64,000 bases of DNA, from contig NZ_CP073078.1 of the NCBI RefSeq assembly GCF_018135625.1, positions 5,488,501-5,552,500 on the forward strand, read 5' to 3'. The notes under the pieces were generated by a model that made no database searches, was not told where the DNA came from, and saw nothing but the letters and a program-made list of their open reading frames with translations. This stretch comes from Phenylobacterium montanum. GTDB taxonomy: Bacteria; Pseudomonadota; Alphaproteobacteria; Caulobacterales; Caulobacteraceae. Within the stretch, counting starts at the first letter, position 1; every line of letters begins with the position of its first letter. The position numbers and the translations under genes are program-made. Below, in pieces: positions 9,419 to 17,885 of this stretch.

Positions 9419-10609
9419 TTGACTCGATTTCTGGCCTGGATGGCGGCATTGATCCTGACCGCGGCCGCTGCGCCGACCTTGGCCCAGGTCCAGGCGCCGC
9501 CGACGCCCAATGGCCTTGCCGCCACTCCGCCCATGGGCTGGAACAGCTGGAACAGGTTCGGCTGCGACATCAACGAGGACGTGATCCGCAAGGCCGCCGA
9601 CGCCATGGTCGCCTCGGGCATGAAGGACGCCGGCTACCAGTATGTGGTGATCGACGACTGCTGGCACGGCGCGCGTGACGCCCATGGCGACATCCAGCCC
9701 GATCCGCAGCGCTTCCCTTCGGGGATCAAGGCCCTGGCCGACTATGTCCACGCCAAGGGGCTGAAGTTTGGCATCTATTCCGACGCCGGCAGCCGCACCT
9801 GCGCCGGGCGGCCGGGCAGCCGAGGTTATGAATACCAGGACGCCAAGCAGTACGCCGCCTGGGGCGTCGACTATCTGAAATACGACTGGTGCAACACCTC
9901 GACCGAGGACGCGCGCGAGGCCTATTCGACCATGGCCGACGCCCTGCATCAGACCGGCCGGCCGATCGTGTTCAGCCTGTGCGAATGGGGCACGGCCAAG
10001 CCCTGGCTTTGGGCGGGCCGGGTCGGCAACCTCTGGCGCACCACCCCTGATATCTACGACGCCTGGCAGGGGGTGAAGGGCACCAGCTTCGGCATGCTCA
10101 ACATCCTGGACGGCCAGGCGGGCATCGACAGCTATGCCGGCCCCGGCCACTGGAACGACCCGGACATGCTGGAGGTCGGCAACGGCGGCATGACCGCCGA
10201 CGAATACCGCGCCCATTTCAGCCTGTGGGCCATGCTCGCGGCGCCGCTGATCGCGGGCAACGACCTTGCCTCCATGAACGAGGAGACCCGCGCCATCCTG
10301 ACCAATCGCGAGGTGATCGCGGTCGACCAGGACCCCTTGGGCGTCGAGGGCAAGCGCATCCTGCGCGACGGCTCGGCCGAGGTCTGGGCCAGGCCCCTGA
10401 AGGGCGGCGGCCGGGCGGTGGTGCTGCTGAACCGCGGCAAGGCGGCCCAGCACATCTCTGTCGCCTGGGAGGCGTTGGGCTATCCGGCGAAGATGAAGGC
10501 CGAGGTGCGCGACCTCTGGGCCGGCAAGTCCCTCGGCAAGCTCACCGGCGCCTTTTCCGCCGACGTGCCCAGCCACGCGGCGGTGATGGTGCGGATCGAG
10601 GGGAGCTGA
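9419..10609 (+). CDS. GH27 alpha-galactosidase family enzyme, secreted
   Basis: This family 27 enzyme normally hydrolyses terminal alpha-galactose; some members act as beta-L-arabinopyranosidases. It shows the canonical PPMGWNSWN start of the barrel, the nucleophile Asp in YLKYDWCN and the acid/base Asp in GHWNDPDML. A C-terminal antiparallel beta domain follows. A Sec signal peptide ends near TLAQ. The length of about 396 residues is typical. The start is the TTG with a strong ribosome site; the ATG at 9404 is the alternative. The gene ends 8 bases from the convergent GH74 gene. Galactose on xyloglucan is beta-linked, so in this locus the substrate may be galactomannan, a mixed hemicellulose or arabinopyranose. 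Confidence 0.93.
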   Translation: MTRFLAWMAALILTAAAAPTLAQVQAPPTPNGLAATPPMGWNSWNRFGCDINEDVIRKAADAMVASGMKDAGYQYVVIDDCWHGARDAHGDIQPDPQRFPSGIKALADYVHAKGLKFGIYSDAGSRTCAGRPGSRGYEYQDAKQYAAWGVDYLKYDWCNTSTEDAREAYSTMADALHQTGRPIVFSLCEWGTAKPWLWAGRVGNLWRTTPDIYDAWQGVKGTSFGMLNILDGQAGIDSYAGPGHWNDPDMLEVGNGGMTADEYRAHFSLWAMLAAPLIAGNDLASMNEETRAILTNREVIAVDQDPLGVEGKRILRDGSAEVWARPLKGGGRAVVLLNRGKAAQHISVAWEALGYPAKMKAEVRDLWAGKSLGKLTGAFSADVPSHAAVMVRIEGS

Positions 10610-10617
10610 GGCGGCCA

Positions 10618-12798
10618 TCACCTGGCGGCCGGCTCGCCGACCATCACCCCGCGCCCGCCGGTGGCCAGATAGACCCGGCCGTAGATGCGCGGGTCGCCGG
10701 TGAGGCCTGACAGCCAGCCGAACTGGTGCGCGGCGTCGTTGATCCGCGTCCAGGTCTCGCCCTCGTCGTCCGAGCGAAACAGGCCGACCACCCCCAGCAC
10801 CCGGCCCCACAGATAGACGGCCGGATAGTCATGGCCTGGGGCGGCCATGCCGAAGCCCAGCTGATAGGCCTCGTTGACCTGCTTCAGGTTCTTGAACGGG
10901 TGGTCGGGATCGGCGGAGTGGAACAGGCCCTGGGGCGTCGGCAGCCAGAGGTCGCGCATGCGGCCGGGCGCCAGGCGCAGGGTTCCGGCCCATTGCGGCA
11001 GGCCCTTGGCCAACAGCTGGAAGTGGGCGCCGCCGTCGACGCTGACGTGCAGTTCGCCGCGGCTCGGGTCGCTGACATAAAACACCCCCTCGACCGTGGG
11101 GTCGGCGACCGGGACCAGGGGCTTGTCGCCGCCGTCCGGCCAGCCGGCCGAGGCGGTCCAGCTGCGCCCGCCGTCGCGCGAGGCGTAGCCGTCCTGGTGC
11201 TCGGGCGCCCAGACCATGAAACCACCCTTGGCCGACAGCGCGATATGACCCGCATTGTGGTAGCGGCCGTCCGCGCCCTTGGTGACGCGCGGCGTGGCGG
11301 CGAAGGGCGTCCAGCTCTGGCCGCCGTCCAGGGACAGATAGCCTCCGCTGGGCGCCTGGTCGGCGGTGCGGGCGATGCGCTGGGGATTGAGGGCGGCGAC
11401 CGACACGGACTGGTTGGTCTCGGTGACCGGCAGGAAGAAGCCGTCCTTGGGCTCGGCGCTGGTGTCGTCATAGGCGAGCCCGCCGACATCGCCCATGGCC
11501 GCCAGGAGATGCGGCCCCTGGGACGGGCTGACCAGGTCCAGCGGCACGGTCTCTTCCAGGCCCTTGTCGGCGAAGCGCCATTCGACCGGGGCGCCCGTGT
11601 CGGCGTGGCTCAGCTCGGTCGTGCGCCAGAGGCCGTAGCCTGTGCCATAGACGGCGTCGTCCGCGTCGAACGGGTCGACAGCCAGGGCGTCGATCCAGTG
11701 GCCCATCCCCTGGCGGCCCTGCTGGTAGGCGGCCAGCCAGGCGGCCTCGCCGACCTCGTGACGCGACAGCGGTCCGAGCGCGGTCCAGTGGGCGCCGCCG
11801 TCGGTGCTGCGGAACACTTCGTCGCCTGGATGCCAGCGGTCGAGGGTGGCGACGGTCACGACACCGGGATGCTGGGCGTCGACGCCCAGTCCCGCATAGC
11901 CGAACGGGGTGGTGGCGTCGGGCTTCGCGGGGGTGATCTCGCTCCAGCCCCCCGCCGGGTCGCGCTTCCAGACCGCGCCGGTCTTCACGCCGTTCGGCCC
12001 GGGTCCGTCGCTGAATGTGACATAGAGCCCGCCGGCGCTGTCGAAGGCTGCGTGATGGGCGGTCAGCCCCTGAGGGAGGCCGGGCTCGGCGGCCCAGCTC
12101 GCGCCGCCGTCGTGACTGACGTAGAGGCTGGGGCCGGTCGGGCTGACGGCGCCTGCATAGAGGGTCGTGGTGGGCTTGCCGGCTTCACCGTTTCGCGGGT
12201 CGAAAAGCACCAGGCTCGGCGAGGCGACGGGCAGGGCGCCCACGCGCTTCCAGGTCTTGCCCCGATCTGCGCTGCGCCAGAGGCCGTCGCGGGACGAGCC
12301 CAGGAACAGGATGGCGCCCTGGTTCGGGTCCACAGCAAGCCGCTCACCCGTGGAGCGGCCGTCCTGATTGCCGCCCAGCTTGAACGGCAGGTCGATGATC
12401 TCCCAACTGGCGCCGCGATCCTTGGAGCGGAGCAGGGCGCCGCCGCGCGCCCAGTCGCCGGTATATTCCCCCGCGGCGACATAGACCCGCTCGGGGTCGC
12501 CGGCGTCCAGGGCCAGGCTGAGGGCGCCGGCCAGCTGGTCGTCGCCGCGCCCCAGGCTGTCATTGAGTGCGATCCAGGTTCTGCTCGCCGCGTCCCAGCG
12601 ATAGCAACCGCCGACGTCGGTGCGGGCATAGAGCAGGCCCTTTTCCCGCGGATGGAAAACCAGGCCATCGACGAAACCGCCGCCGCCGAAGGGCGCCGAG
12701 GTCCAGATGTAGGACTGGGCCGGTGCGGCGCGGACAATGGCAGGCGTGCTCGCCAGGGCCAGGGTGACGGCCACGGCGAAGGGTCTCCAGAATCTCAT
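10618..12798 (-). CDS. GH74 xyloglucanase, secreted
   Basis: Family 74 enzymes cleave the beta-1,4-glucan backbone of xyloglucan and are the strongest evidence for the substrate of this locus. The protein has a signal peptide (about 24 residues ending in VRA) and then two seven-bladed propeller halves. Repeated sialidase-like Asp-box turns (SKDRGASWE, SADRGKTWK, STDGGAHWT, SDDEGETWT) are visible. The two expected catalytic Asp residues are in YARTDVGGCYRW and WIDALAVDPFD. The length of 726 residues is normal for a domain without a carbohydrate-binding module. The ribosome site is weak (AGAGGA about 13 bases upstream). It is convergent with the GH27 gene. Confidence 0.93.
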   Translation of the reverse strand: MRFWRPFAVAVTLALASTPAIVRAAPAQSYIWTSAPFGGGGFVDGLVFHPREKGLLYARTDVGGCYRWDAASRTWIALNDSLGRGDDQLAGALSLALDAGDPERVYVAAGEYTGDWARGGALLRSKDRGASWEIIDLPFKLGGNQDGRSTGERLAVDPNQGAILFLGSSRDGLWRSADRGKTWKRVGALPVASPSLVLFDPRNGEAGKPTTTLYAGAVSPTGPSLYVSHDGGASWAAEPGLPQGLTAHHAAFDSAGGLYVTFSDGPGPNGVKTGAVWKRDPAGGWSEITPAKPDATTPFGYAGLGVDAQHPGVVTVATLDRWHPGDEVFRSTDGGAHWTALGPLSRHEVGEAAWLAAYQQGRQGMGHWIDALAVDPFDADDAVYGTGYGLWRTTELSHADTGAPVEWRFADKGLEETVPLDLVSPSQGPHLLAAMGDVGGLAYDDTSAEPKDGFFLPVTETNQSVSVAALNPQRIARTADQAPSGGYLSLDGGQSWTPFAATPRVTKGADGRYHNAGHIALSAKGGFMVWAPEHQDGYASRDGGRSWTASAGWPDGGDKPLVPVADPTVEGVFYVSDPSRGELHVSVDGGAHFQLLAKGLPQWAGTLRLAPGRMRDLWLPTPQGLFHSADPDHPFKNLKQVNEAYQLGFGMAAPGHDYPAVYLWGRVLGVVGLFRSDDEGETWTRINDAAHQFGWLSGLTGDPRIYGRVYLATGGRGVMVGEPAAR

Positions 12799-12890
12799 CG
12801 GGCGGCAGTGTCCTCTTGCGGGGCGTTTCCACCGCCACGATAGGTCAATCGCCTGAAATATGGTAGCGGTAACTTATCGCCCGGCTGCTG

Positions 12891-13106
12891 TCAGTTCAAA
12901 GCCGCTTGGGCCCGCCGGCGCAGTTCCCGGGCGACCATCAGGGCGAGGACGTGCGCCTTGTCTTCGGCGCCGATGCAGCCCTCAACGTCTTCGGCCAGCT
13001 TCAGAAGACGGGCGGGCTGGCCATCCCCGCCGAACTCGCTGACCAGTTGGTCGGCCTGTTGCGCGACAAGGGCGATCAGTTTGGTTTTCCACTCGCCGCG
13101 CGACAC
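12891..13106 (-). CDS. Small hypothetical protein downstream of phyR
   Basis: A 71-residue, highly charged and mostly helical product (IALVAQQADQLVSEF, LALMVARELRRRAQ) starts from a GTG 34 bases after the phyR stop on the same strand. No Shine-Dalgarno sequence is clear. It does not resemble NepR, the anti-sigma factor usually encoded near phyR. The opposite strand is also open over this stretch, so the coding assignment is uncertain. I do not recognise a family. Confidence 0.4.
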   Translation of the reverse strand: MSRGEWKTKLIALVAQQADQLVSEFGGDGQPARLLKLAEDVEGCIGAEDKAHVLALMVARELRRRAQAALN

Positions 13107-13140
13107 GTGGCTGGACCGAAAATTTCGATGCTGGAATAGG

Positions 13141-13938
13141 TCAGGCGGCCCGGCGTGTCGGACTCTTGTGCATGAACAGAGCCTGGGTGATCGCCGCCTT
13201 GACCGCTTCGGGGCGGAACGGCTTGGTCACCAGGAAGGTCGGCTCCGGTCGCTCACCGGTCAAAAGCCGTTCGGGGAAGGCGGTGATCAGCACCACCGGC
13301 ACGTCCCAGAGCTTGAGGATATCCTGCACCGCGTCCGCGCCCGACGAGCCGTCCGCCAGCTGGATATCCGAGAGAATGAGGCCGGGCCGCTTCTGTTTGG
13401 CGGAGGCGACGGCCTCGGCCCGGGTGGCGGCCACGCCGCTGACCTTGTGGCCGAGTTCTTCCAGAATGCCTTCGAGGTCGGCGCAGATGATCGGCTCGTC
13501 CTCGATGATCAGAACTTCGCGCGAGAACAGGGCGTCGGCTTCCGCCTGCACCGCCGCCGCCAGCGCGGCGACCTCGGCTTCTTCGACCCCGAGGACCAGG
13601 GCCGCTTCGTCGGCCCGGAACCCTTCCATGGCCGTGAGCAGGAAAGCTTCCCGCGACTGGGCCCCAACGTGCATTAACCGCTCCTGAGCGCTGATTTCGG
13701 TGTCAATCGCCGCCGCCCTTTGTTCGAGCTGGGCGCCGGAACTTGTCCAGATGACGTGGAAAGTGCGGTAAAGCGCGATGCGAGGAGTATAGCCCGGGGC
13801 TTCCGGCAGGCCTTGGCCGGCGATGACCTCCAGGGCAGCGCGCACGTAATTGTCGCCGGTGACCTGATCGCCGGTGAGGGCGCGCGCATAGCGCCGCAGA
13901 AAAGGGAGATGCTGCGCAAGCTGGGAAAGGGCGCTCAT
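13141..13938 (-). CDS. phyR: PhyR-type general stress response regulator
   Basis: PhyR is the anti-anti-sigma factor of the alphaproteobacterial general stress response. When phosphorylated it binds NepR and frees the sigma factor EcfG. The protein has the diagnostic order: an N-terminal sigma-like domain (about residues 1-135, starting SALSQLAQHLPFLRRYARAL) followed by a receiver domain. The receiver has the acidic pocket in LIIEDEP, the phosphoacceptor Asp191 in LILSDIQ, and the conserved Lys in VTKPF. The ATG at 13938 fits the family N-terminus; an upstream GTG at 13956 is less likely. A good EcfG-type promoter lies upstream on the same strand, suggesting autoregulation. Unusually, no nepR, ecfG or histidine kinase gene is adjacent. 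Confidence 0.93.
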   Translation of the reverse strand: MSALSQLAQHLPFLRRYARALTGDQVTGDNYVRAALEVIAGQGLPEAPGYTPRIALYRTFHVIWTSSGAQLEQRAAAIDTEISAQERLMHVGAQSREAFLLTAMEGFRADEAALVLGVEEAEVAALAAAVQAEADALFSREVLIIEDEPIICADLEGILEELGHKVSGVAATRAEAVASAKQKRPGLILSDIQLADGSSGADAVQDILKLWDVPVVLITAFPERLLTGERPEPTFLVTKPFRPEAVKAAITQALFMHKSPTRRAA

Positions 13939-13979
13939 GTCCGGTGTCCACCCCACAAGTCTGGCCTCGACACTCTCCC

Positions 13980-14005
13980 AACGCGCCGGTGCGAAGCACA
14001 GTTCC
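13980..14005 (-). promoter_or_regulatory. EcfG-type promoter for phyR
   Basis: Read on the minus strand, GGAAC (14005-14001) is followed after 17 bases by CGTT (13983-13980). This matches the EcfG/SigT consensus GGAAC-N16/17-CGTT. It lies 42 bases upstream of the phyR start codon. Confidence 0.75.
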
Positions 14006-14026
14006 GTCCGCCGTGATCAGCGCGAA

Positions 14027-14051
14027 GGAACGATCCCGTCATCGGGTGGTT
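14027..14051 (+). promoter_or_regulatory. EcfG-type promoter for the small KGG-rich protein gene
   Basis: GGAAC (14027-14031), 16 bases, then GGTT (14048-14051) fits the EcfG consensus on the plus strand. It is back to back with the phyR promoter, so one short region serves two divergent stress genes. The gene at 14103 starts about 50 bases downstream. Confidence 0.7.
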
Positions 14052-14102
14052 CCGAACGTGGGCCTGGTGACAAAGGGCTGTTCGCAGCTGGAGAGGAATT
14101 CC

Positions 14103-14420
14103 ATGCCCCGCGGCGACAAGTCGAAATACACGGCCAAGCAGGTACGCAAGGCCGAACACATCGAGGAAAGCTACGAACAACGGGGCGTCTCGCACGACGA
14201 AGCTGAGCGCCGGGCCTGGGCGACGGTCAACGCGGACGATGGCGGCGGAAAGAAGGGCGGTTCCGGCGTCGGCGACCGAACCGGACATCCTGCGGCGCAC
14301 AAGGGCGGACGCAAGGGCGGCGCGGCCTCGGCTGCGCGGCCGGCCAAGGATCGATCAGCCGCCGCCAAGAAGGCTGCCGCGACCCGCAAGCACAATGCAG
14401 AGCGCGGCGCTCACGGCTGA
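14103..14420 (+). CDS. Small basic Lys/Gly/Ala-rich stress protein
   Basis: A 105-residue very basic protein begins MPRGDKSKYTAKQ and carries EAERRAWATVN in its first half, followed by a low-complexity tail rich in Lys, Gly and Ala (KKAAATRKHNAE) that looks able to bind nucleic acid. Similar proteins are widespread in alphaproteobacteria, often labelled plasmid stabilisation proteins without evidence. GAGAGGA lies 5 bases before the ATG. An EcfG-type promoter upstream places it in the general stress regulon. Its last 10 bases overlap the convergent metallophosphoesterase gene. Confidence 0.75.
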   Translation: MPRGDKSKYTAKQVRKAEHIEESYEQRGVSHDEAERRAWATVNADDGGGKKGGSGVGDRTGHPAAHKGGRKGGAASAARPAKDRSAAAKKAAATRKHNAERGAHG

Positions 14421-15217
14421 CCGGCCGCCACCGGTTCCAGGCCCCGTTCCAGCGTCCATGTTCGATTTGGCTGGAATTCAGCGCCGGTCCAGCCAAGGGC
14501 GGTGACGGTCAGGACGCTCGCATCGGCTTCGATCAGCGAGAAGCTCGCCGGGGTTCCTCGCGTGCGGAGGGACAGGGTGCCGGCGCCGATGGCATAGCTG
14601 CGCCCGGTTGAACCCGGAACGGCGAGGGCGAAGGGGTTGTGCACGTGGCCGGTCAGGATCAGGTCGATGCCGGCCTCGGCCAAGAGGCGGGCGGCGGCGT
14701 CGCCTCGCCGCACGCTGCCGGTGACGGGCGCGCCGTCCGGATCGATCAGAGGATGATGGCAGGCGAACACCTTCAGCGCCCCCTGGGCCGCGGCCATCTC
14801 CGCTATGACCGCCGTGACCAGGCGCAGATCGATCGCGCCCTTTGACCAGTTCAGCCGAGGCTGGGCGCCGCGCGCGGAGTTGACCGCATGGGCGCACAGG
14901 CCGTCGCAGAGAAATTTCGTATGCTGCGGCGGGCCGATGAACCGGTTGTAGCGATTAAACGGGACCAGCGCCCGCAGCGGAATGTTCCAATAGGGCGTGT
15001 CGTGGTTGCCTGGGGTGACCAGTTGCGGCCCGGGCAGCCGGTCCAGCCAGGCGCGCGCAGCCTCGAACTCGCGCGGCAGGCCGTTCAACGTCAAATCGCC
15101 GGTCACGGCCACCAGGTCAGGGGCGAACCGCTCTACGATCTCCAGAGCGGCGGCGCAGGCGCCGGGGTTTTCGCCGCCGAAGTGGACATCGCTGAGGTGC
15201 GCCAGTCTGATGCTCAC
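14411..15217 (-). CDS. Calcineurin-like metallophosphoesterase
   Basis: The protein has the motifs of a dinuclear-metal phosphoesterase in order: LSDVHFGG, AVTGDLTLNG, TPGNHD, FACHHPL and LTGHVHN. Length (268 residues) fits the 3',5'-cyclic-AMP phosphodiesterase/ICC-like group, but the substrate cannot be read from sequence. The GTG start at 15217 overlaps the stop of the upstream lipid kinase gene in a GTGA arrangement, so the two are translationally coupled. Coupling to a lipid kinase hints at a lipid or phosphodiester substrate; this is inference. An in-frame extension to 15706 is a frame-shadow of the kinase gene. Confidence 0.88.
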   Translation of the reverse strand: MSIRLAHLSDVHFGGENPGACAAALEIVERFAPDLVAVTGDLTLNGLPREFEAARAWLDRLPGPQLVTPGNHDTPYWNIPLRALVPFNRYNRFIGPPQHTKFLCDGLCAHAVNSARGAQPRLNWSKGAIDLRLVTAVIAEMAAAQGALKVFACHHPLIDPDGAPVTGSVRRGDAAARLLAEAGIDLILTGHVHNPFALAVPGSTGRSYAIGAGTLSLRTRGTPASFSLIEADASVLTVTALGWTGAEFQPNRTWTLERGLEPVAAGQP

Positions 15218-16152
15218 GGCTCGGGTTCCGGCTGCTGCGCTTCCGGCTCGGGCGGCGGGACCAGGGCGCGGAACGATCTCGGCCGGAACGTGATCTCGGC
15301 CGATCGGCCAAGCCTGACCATCTCTCCGTCGATCAGGCAAGGGATCGGATCCCGGGCCCAGGCGCGGCCATGCACGCAGGGCCACACCGTGACCGCTGGA
15401 TCGTGGCGCCAGTCGCTGAAGATGTCGTAGAGGCCCAGCCGGAAGACATCGGTCGCGTTCTGTAGATCCAGCACGGCGGCCTCCAGCGCCGCGTCCTCTG
15501 TCGACGCTCGCGAGACCAGGGGGCAGATCAGGCCGAGGGCCACCGCCCTGTGGCCATGGCCTTCGCCAATCCGGAAGTGCAGGTGGCGGGCGAAAGCTTC
15601 GCGGAGAGCGAAAGCCGCGCGTCGCCAGGCCTGGGCCAGGTCGCCGCTGCGCACGGCTTCCCGGGCCGGCGCCCAGAGGGCCGGCGTTCCCAGGATGGCC
15701 GCGCAATGGAACGGGTGGCCGCCGACTTCGCCGCCCGACACCACCTGCACTTCGCCCTCGCTCAGGGCGGCCGCCAGCGCCTCCGGCCAGGCGCGGCGCC
15801 CGTATAGGGCGCGGGGCAGAAGGTTCATGGTGCCCCCGGGCAGGGGCGCCAAAACGGGCCCATCAGGCCCGCAGAGGGCCGCCGCGCGATTGGCCGTACC
15901 GTCGCCGGCCAGGGTCACCAGAAGGTCCGGACCGGCATCGATCGCCGCCTGCAAGCCTTGTTCGAAAGCTCCTGGATCGAGCGCCGTCACATGTCCATCG
16001 AGGCCGAATTCGGCCAGCAACGCTTCGATATGCGCCGGGGTCTCGGCATCGACTCCGCCCGAGCTTGGATTGACCACGACCTCGACGCGCCGGATCCGGC
16101 CGAGGCCGCCCGCCGCTCGAGCCGACGGTCTCGCATGAGTATCCGGCTGCAT
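15214..16152 (-). CDS. Diacylglycerol kinase-like lipid kinase
   Basis: This is a soluble lipid kinase of the DAGK catalytic-domain family (YegS/DgkB type), which phosphorylates diacylglycerol or a sphingoid or other lipid alcohol. Visible motifs are VVVNPSSGG near the N-terminus, the nucleotide-binding loop LAGDGTANRAA and PLPGGTMNLLPR. At 312 residues it has the usual two-domain length. A Pro/Glu-rich tail ends the protein. The gene is divergent from the GtrA-like gene and is followed, with a 4-base overlap, by the metallophosphoesterase gene. Confidence 0.88.
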   Translation of the reverse strand: MQPDTHARPSARAAGGLGRIRRVEVVVNPSSGGVDAETPAHIEALLAEFGLDGHVTALDPGAFEQGLQAAIDAGPDLLVTLAGDGTANRAAALCGPDGPVLAPLPGGTMNLLPRALYGRRAWPEALAAALSEGEVQVVSGGEVGGHPFHCAAILGTPALWAPAREAVRSGDLAQAWRRAAFALREAFARHLHFRIGEGHGHRAVALGLICPLVSRASTEDAALEAAVLDLQNATDVFRLGLYDIFSDWRHDPAVTVWPCVHGRAWARDPIPCLIDGEMVRLGRSAEITFRPRSFRALVPPPEPEAQQPEPEP

Positions 16153-16234
16153 GGCCCGTCAACGCCGGAGCGAGACATGGGTTGCCCGTCACGGAGGGGC
16201 GCAACGTTCCGAGCGGGCTGCGCGTTGGCTGTGC

Positions 16235-16729
16235 ATGCAAGCCCTGCCTCTCCATCCTTCGAAGCGTGTGCGCCGCGGTCGGGAGTTCGGCCTGGTGGTG
16301 AAGTTCACCGGTGTCAGCCTGATCGGCTTCGTCGTCGACCTGACCGTGCTGCAGTCGCTGCTGTGGGCAGGGTTGGAGCCTGCGTGGGCCCGGGTGATCT
16401 CCCTGATCTGCGCCATGCACATGACCTTCGTCATCAACGGCCTGCATGTGTTCAAGGGCCTGGATCGCCGCTGCTGGCGCCGGCAGTGGGCGAGCTACCT
16501 CTTGACCAACGGCTTCGGCAATTTCTGCAATTACTGGATTTTCGTGACCCTCGTCTCGACCCATTGGCCGCTGGTTTCCACCCCGCCGGTCGGGGTGGTC
16601 GCGGGCTCGGCCTGCGCGTGGGCGATCAACTACCTGGCCAATCGGTTCCTGGTGTTCCCGCAGCGGCTCGACGGCCTGCGCGCCTGCGATGCCGATGGGC
16701 AGGCGATGGGGCGCGCCGCCCGGCGATGA
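16235..16729 (+). CDS. GtrA-like four-helix membrane protein
   Basis: GtrA-family proteins are small four-helix inner-membrane proteins thought to help move polyprenyl-linked sugars across the membrane. Hydrophobic segments are clear (VVKFTGVSLIGFVVDLTVLQ, VISLICAMHMTFVINGLHVF, a third near YWIFVTLVST, a fourth near VVAGSACAWAINYLANRFLVF), and NYLANRFLVF is a family hallmark. I chose the ATG at 16235, close to the first helix; an ATG at 16151 would overlap the start of the divergent lipid kinase gene. Its stop overlaps the next gene's start (ATGA). Confidence 0.8.
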   Translation: MQALPLHPSKRVRRGREFGLVVKFTGVSLIGFVVDLTVLQSLLWAGLEPAWARVISLICAMHMTFVINGLHVFKGLDRRCWRRQWASYLLTNGFGNFCNYWIFVTLVSTHWPLVSTPPVGVVAGSACAWAINYLANRFLVFPQRLDGLRACDADGQAMGRAARR

Positions 16730-17874
16730 AGGCTTTCGCCTGCCAGGCGTGCGGGCAGCCGCTCTATTTCGAGGCGCAGCTATGTGAAAGCTGCGGTCGC
16801 CGGCTTGGCTACCGGCCTTGGGACCGGACCCTGGCCGCCCTTGAGCCCTGCCAGGGGCGGCCCGGCTTCTGGCTGTGCTCCGGCCAGCCCGGCCCTGCGC
16901 TCAAGCTCTGCGACAACGCCCGCTTCGACGCCTGCAACTGGCTGGTGGACGCCGGGGAGGGCAAGGCGATCTATTGCCGGGCCTGTCGGCACAACCGCAC
17001 CATCCCCGACCTGTCGGTCCCCGGTCACCGCGATCTATGGACGAGGATCCAGATCGCCCAACACCGCCTGTTCGACAGCCTGCTGGCGCTGAGGCTGCCC
17101 CTCGCGACCCGGCCAGCCGATCCGAGGGGCCTGGCTTTCGACGTGCTCCACGATCCCCTTGCCGACGCCCCGGAGGGGCCGAGCGTCCTGACCGGCCACG
17201 CGGACGGGCTGATCACCGTCAGCCTGACCGAAGCCGACGACCCCGCACGGGAGCGTCGCCGCCACGACTTCGCCGAACCCTACCGCACGCTGCTGGGCCA
17301 CTTCCGCCATGAGAGCGGCCACTACTTCTGGAGCCGCCTGGTCGAGGGCGGGCCGGCCCTGGGGCCCTTCCGCAAGCTGTTCGGCGACGAGCGCCAGTCC
17401 TATCAGGCTGCCCTGGAAACCCACTATCGGTGCGACGGGCCGCCGGCGGGATGGCGCGAGCGGTTCATCAGCGCCTATGCCGCGGTCCATCCCTGGGAGG
17501 ATTTCGCCGAGACCTGGGCCCACTATCTGCACATGGCCGATACGCTGGAGACGGCTGCGGTTTTCGGCGTCCGGTTCGAGCGAGACGGCGCGCGGATGGA
17601 CCCGGCAAGGCTCGACGTGTGGGGCTCGGCCAGCCTGGATCAGCTCATCGCCGCCTGGCTACCGCTGACCTTTGCGGTCAACTCGCTGAACCGCAGCATG
17701 GGACAGCCGGACCTCTACCCGTTCCTGCCGGAGCCGGCCGTGATTACCAAGCTGGCCTTCGTGCACGACCTCGTTCGGACCAAGGGCGCCCTGGCGGCGG
17801 TGCCGGACGAGACGGCGCTGAAGGCGGTCATCGCCGGGCTGGCGGCCCGGGTCGGCGATCCGCAGGCGGGCTGA
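16726..17874 (+). CDS. Zinc-ribbon protein with putative metallopeptidase domain
   Basis: The 382-residue protein starts with a treble-clef or zinc-ribbon region with four paired cysteines (CQACGQPLYF, CESCGRRLGY). Another Cys-rich patch holds WLCSGQ, FDACNW and YCRACRHN. The C-terminal domain contains FRHESGHYFW, an HExxH-type motif, followed by WEDFAETWAHY, which could supply the third ligand. This architecture matches the uncharacterised zinc-binding metallopeptidase family common in proteobacteria. There is no signal peptide, so it is probably cytosolic. It overlaps the GtrA-like gene by four bases. Activity has not been established for the family as far as I know. Confidence 0.8.
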   Translation: MKAFACQACGQPLYFEAQLCESCGRRLGYRPWDRTLAALEPCQGRPGFWLCSGQPGPALKLCDNARFDACNWLVDAGEGKAIYCRACRHNRTIPDLSVPGHRDLWTRIQIAQHRLFDSLLALRLPLATRPADPRGLAFDVLHDPLADAPEGPSVLTGHADGLITVSLTEADDPARERRRHDFAEPYRTLLGHFRHESGHYFWSRLVEGGPALGPFRKLFGDERQSYQAALETHYRCDGPPAGWRERFISAYAAVHPWEDFAETWAHYLHMADTLETAAVFGVRFERDGARMDPARLDVWGSASLDQLIAAWLPLTFAVNSLNRSMGQPDLYPFLPEPAVITKLAFVHDLVRTKGALAAVPDETALKAVIAGLAARVGDPQAG

Positions 17875-17885
17875 GGCCGCGATGG

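Noticed and set aside
10726-12843. 705-codon plus-strand open frame
   Set aside because: Antisense to the GH74 gene, without motifs or a ribosome site; the GH74 frame shows repeated Asp-box turns and both catalytic residues.
12906-13139. 77-codon plus frame opposite the small gene after phyR
   Set aside because: Less protein-like composition than the minus-strand frame and no ribosome site; the minus frame is kept only with low confidence.
15958-16725. Upstream extension of the metallopeptidase frame
   Set aside because: It runs through the GtrA-like gene and the lipid kinase start; the zinc-ribbon protein begins naturally at the ATG at 16726.
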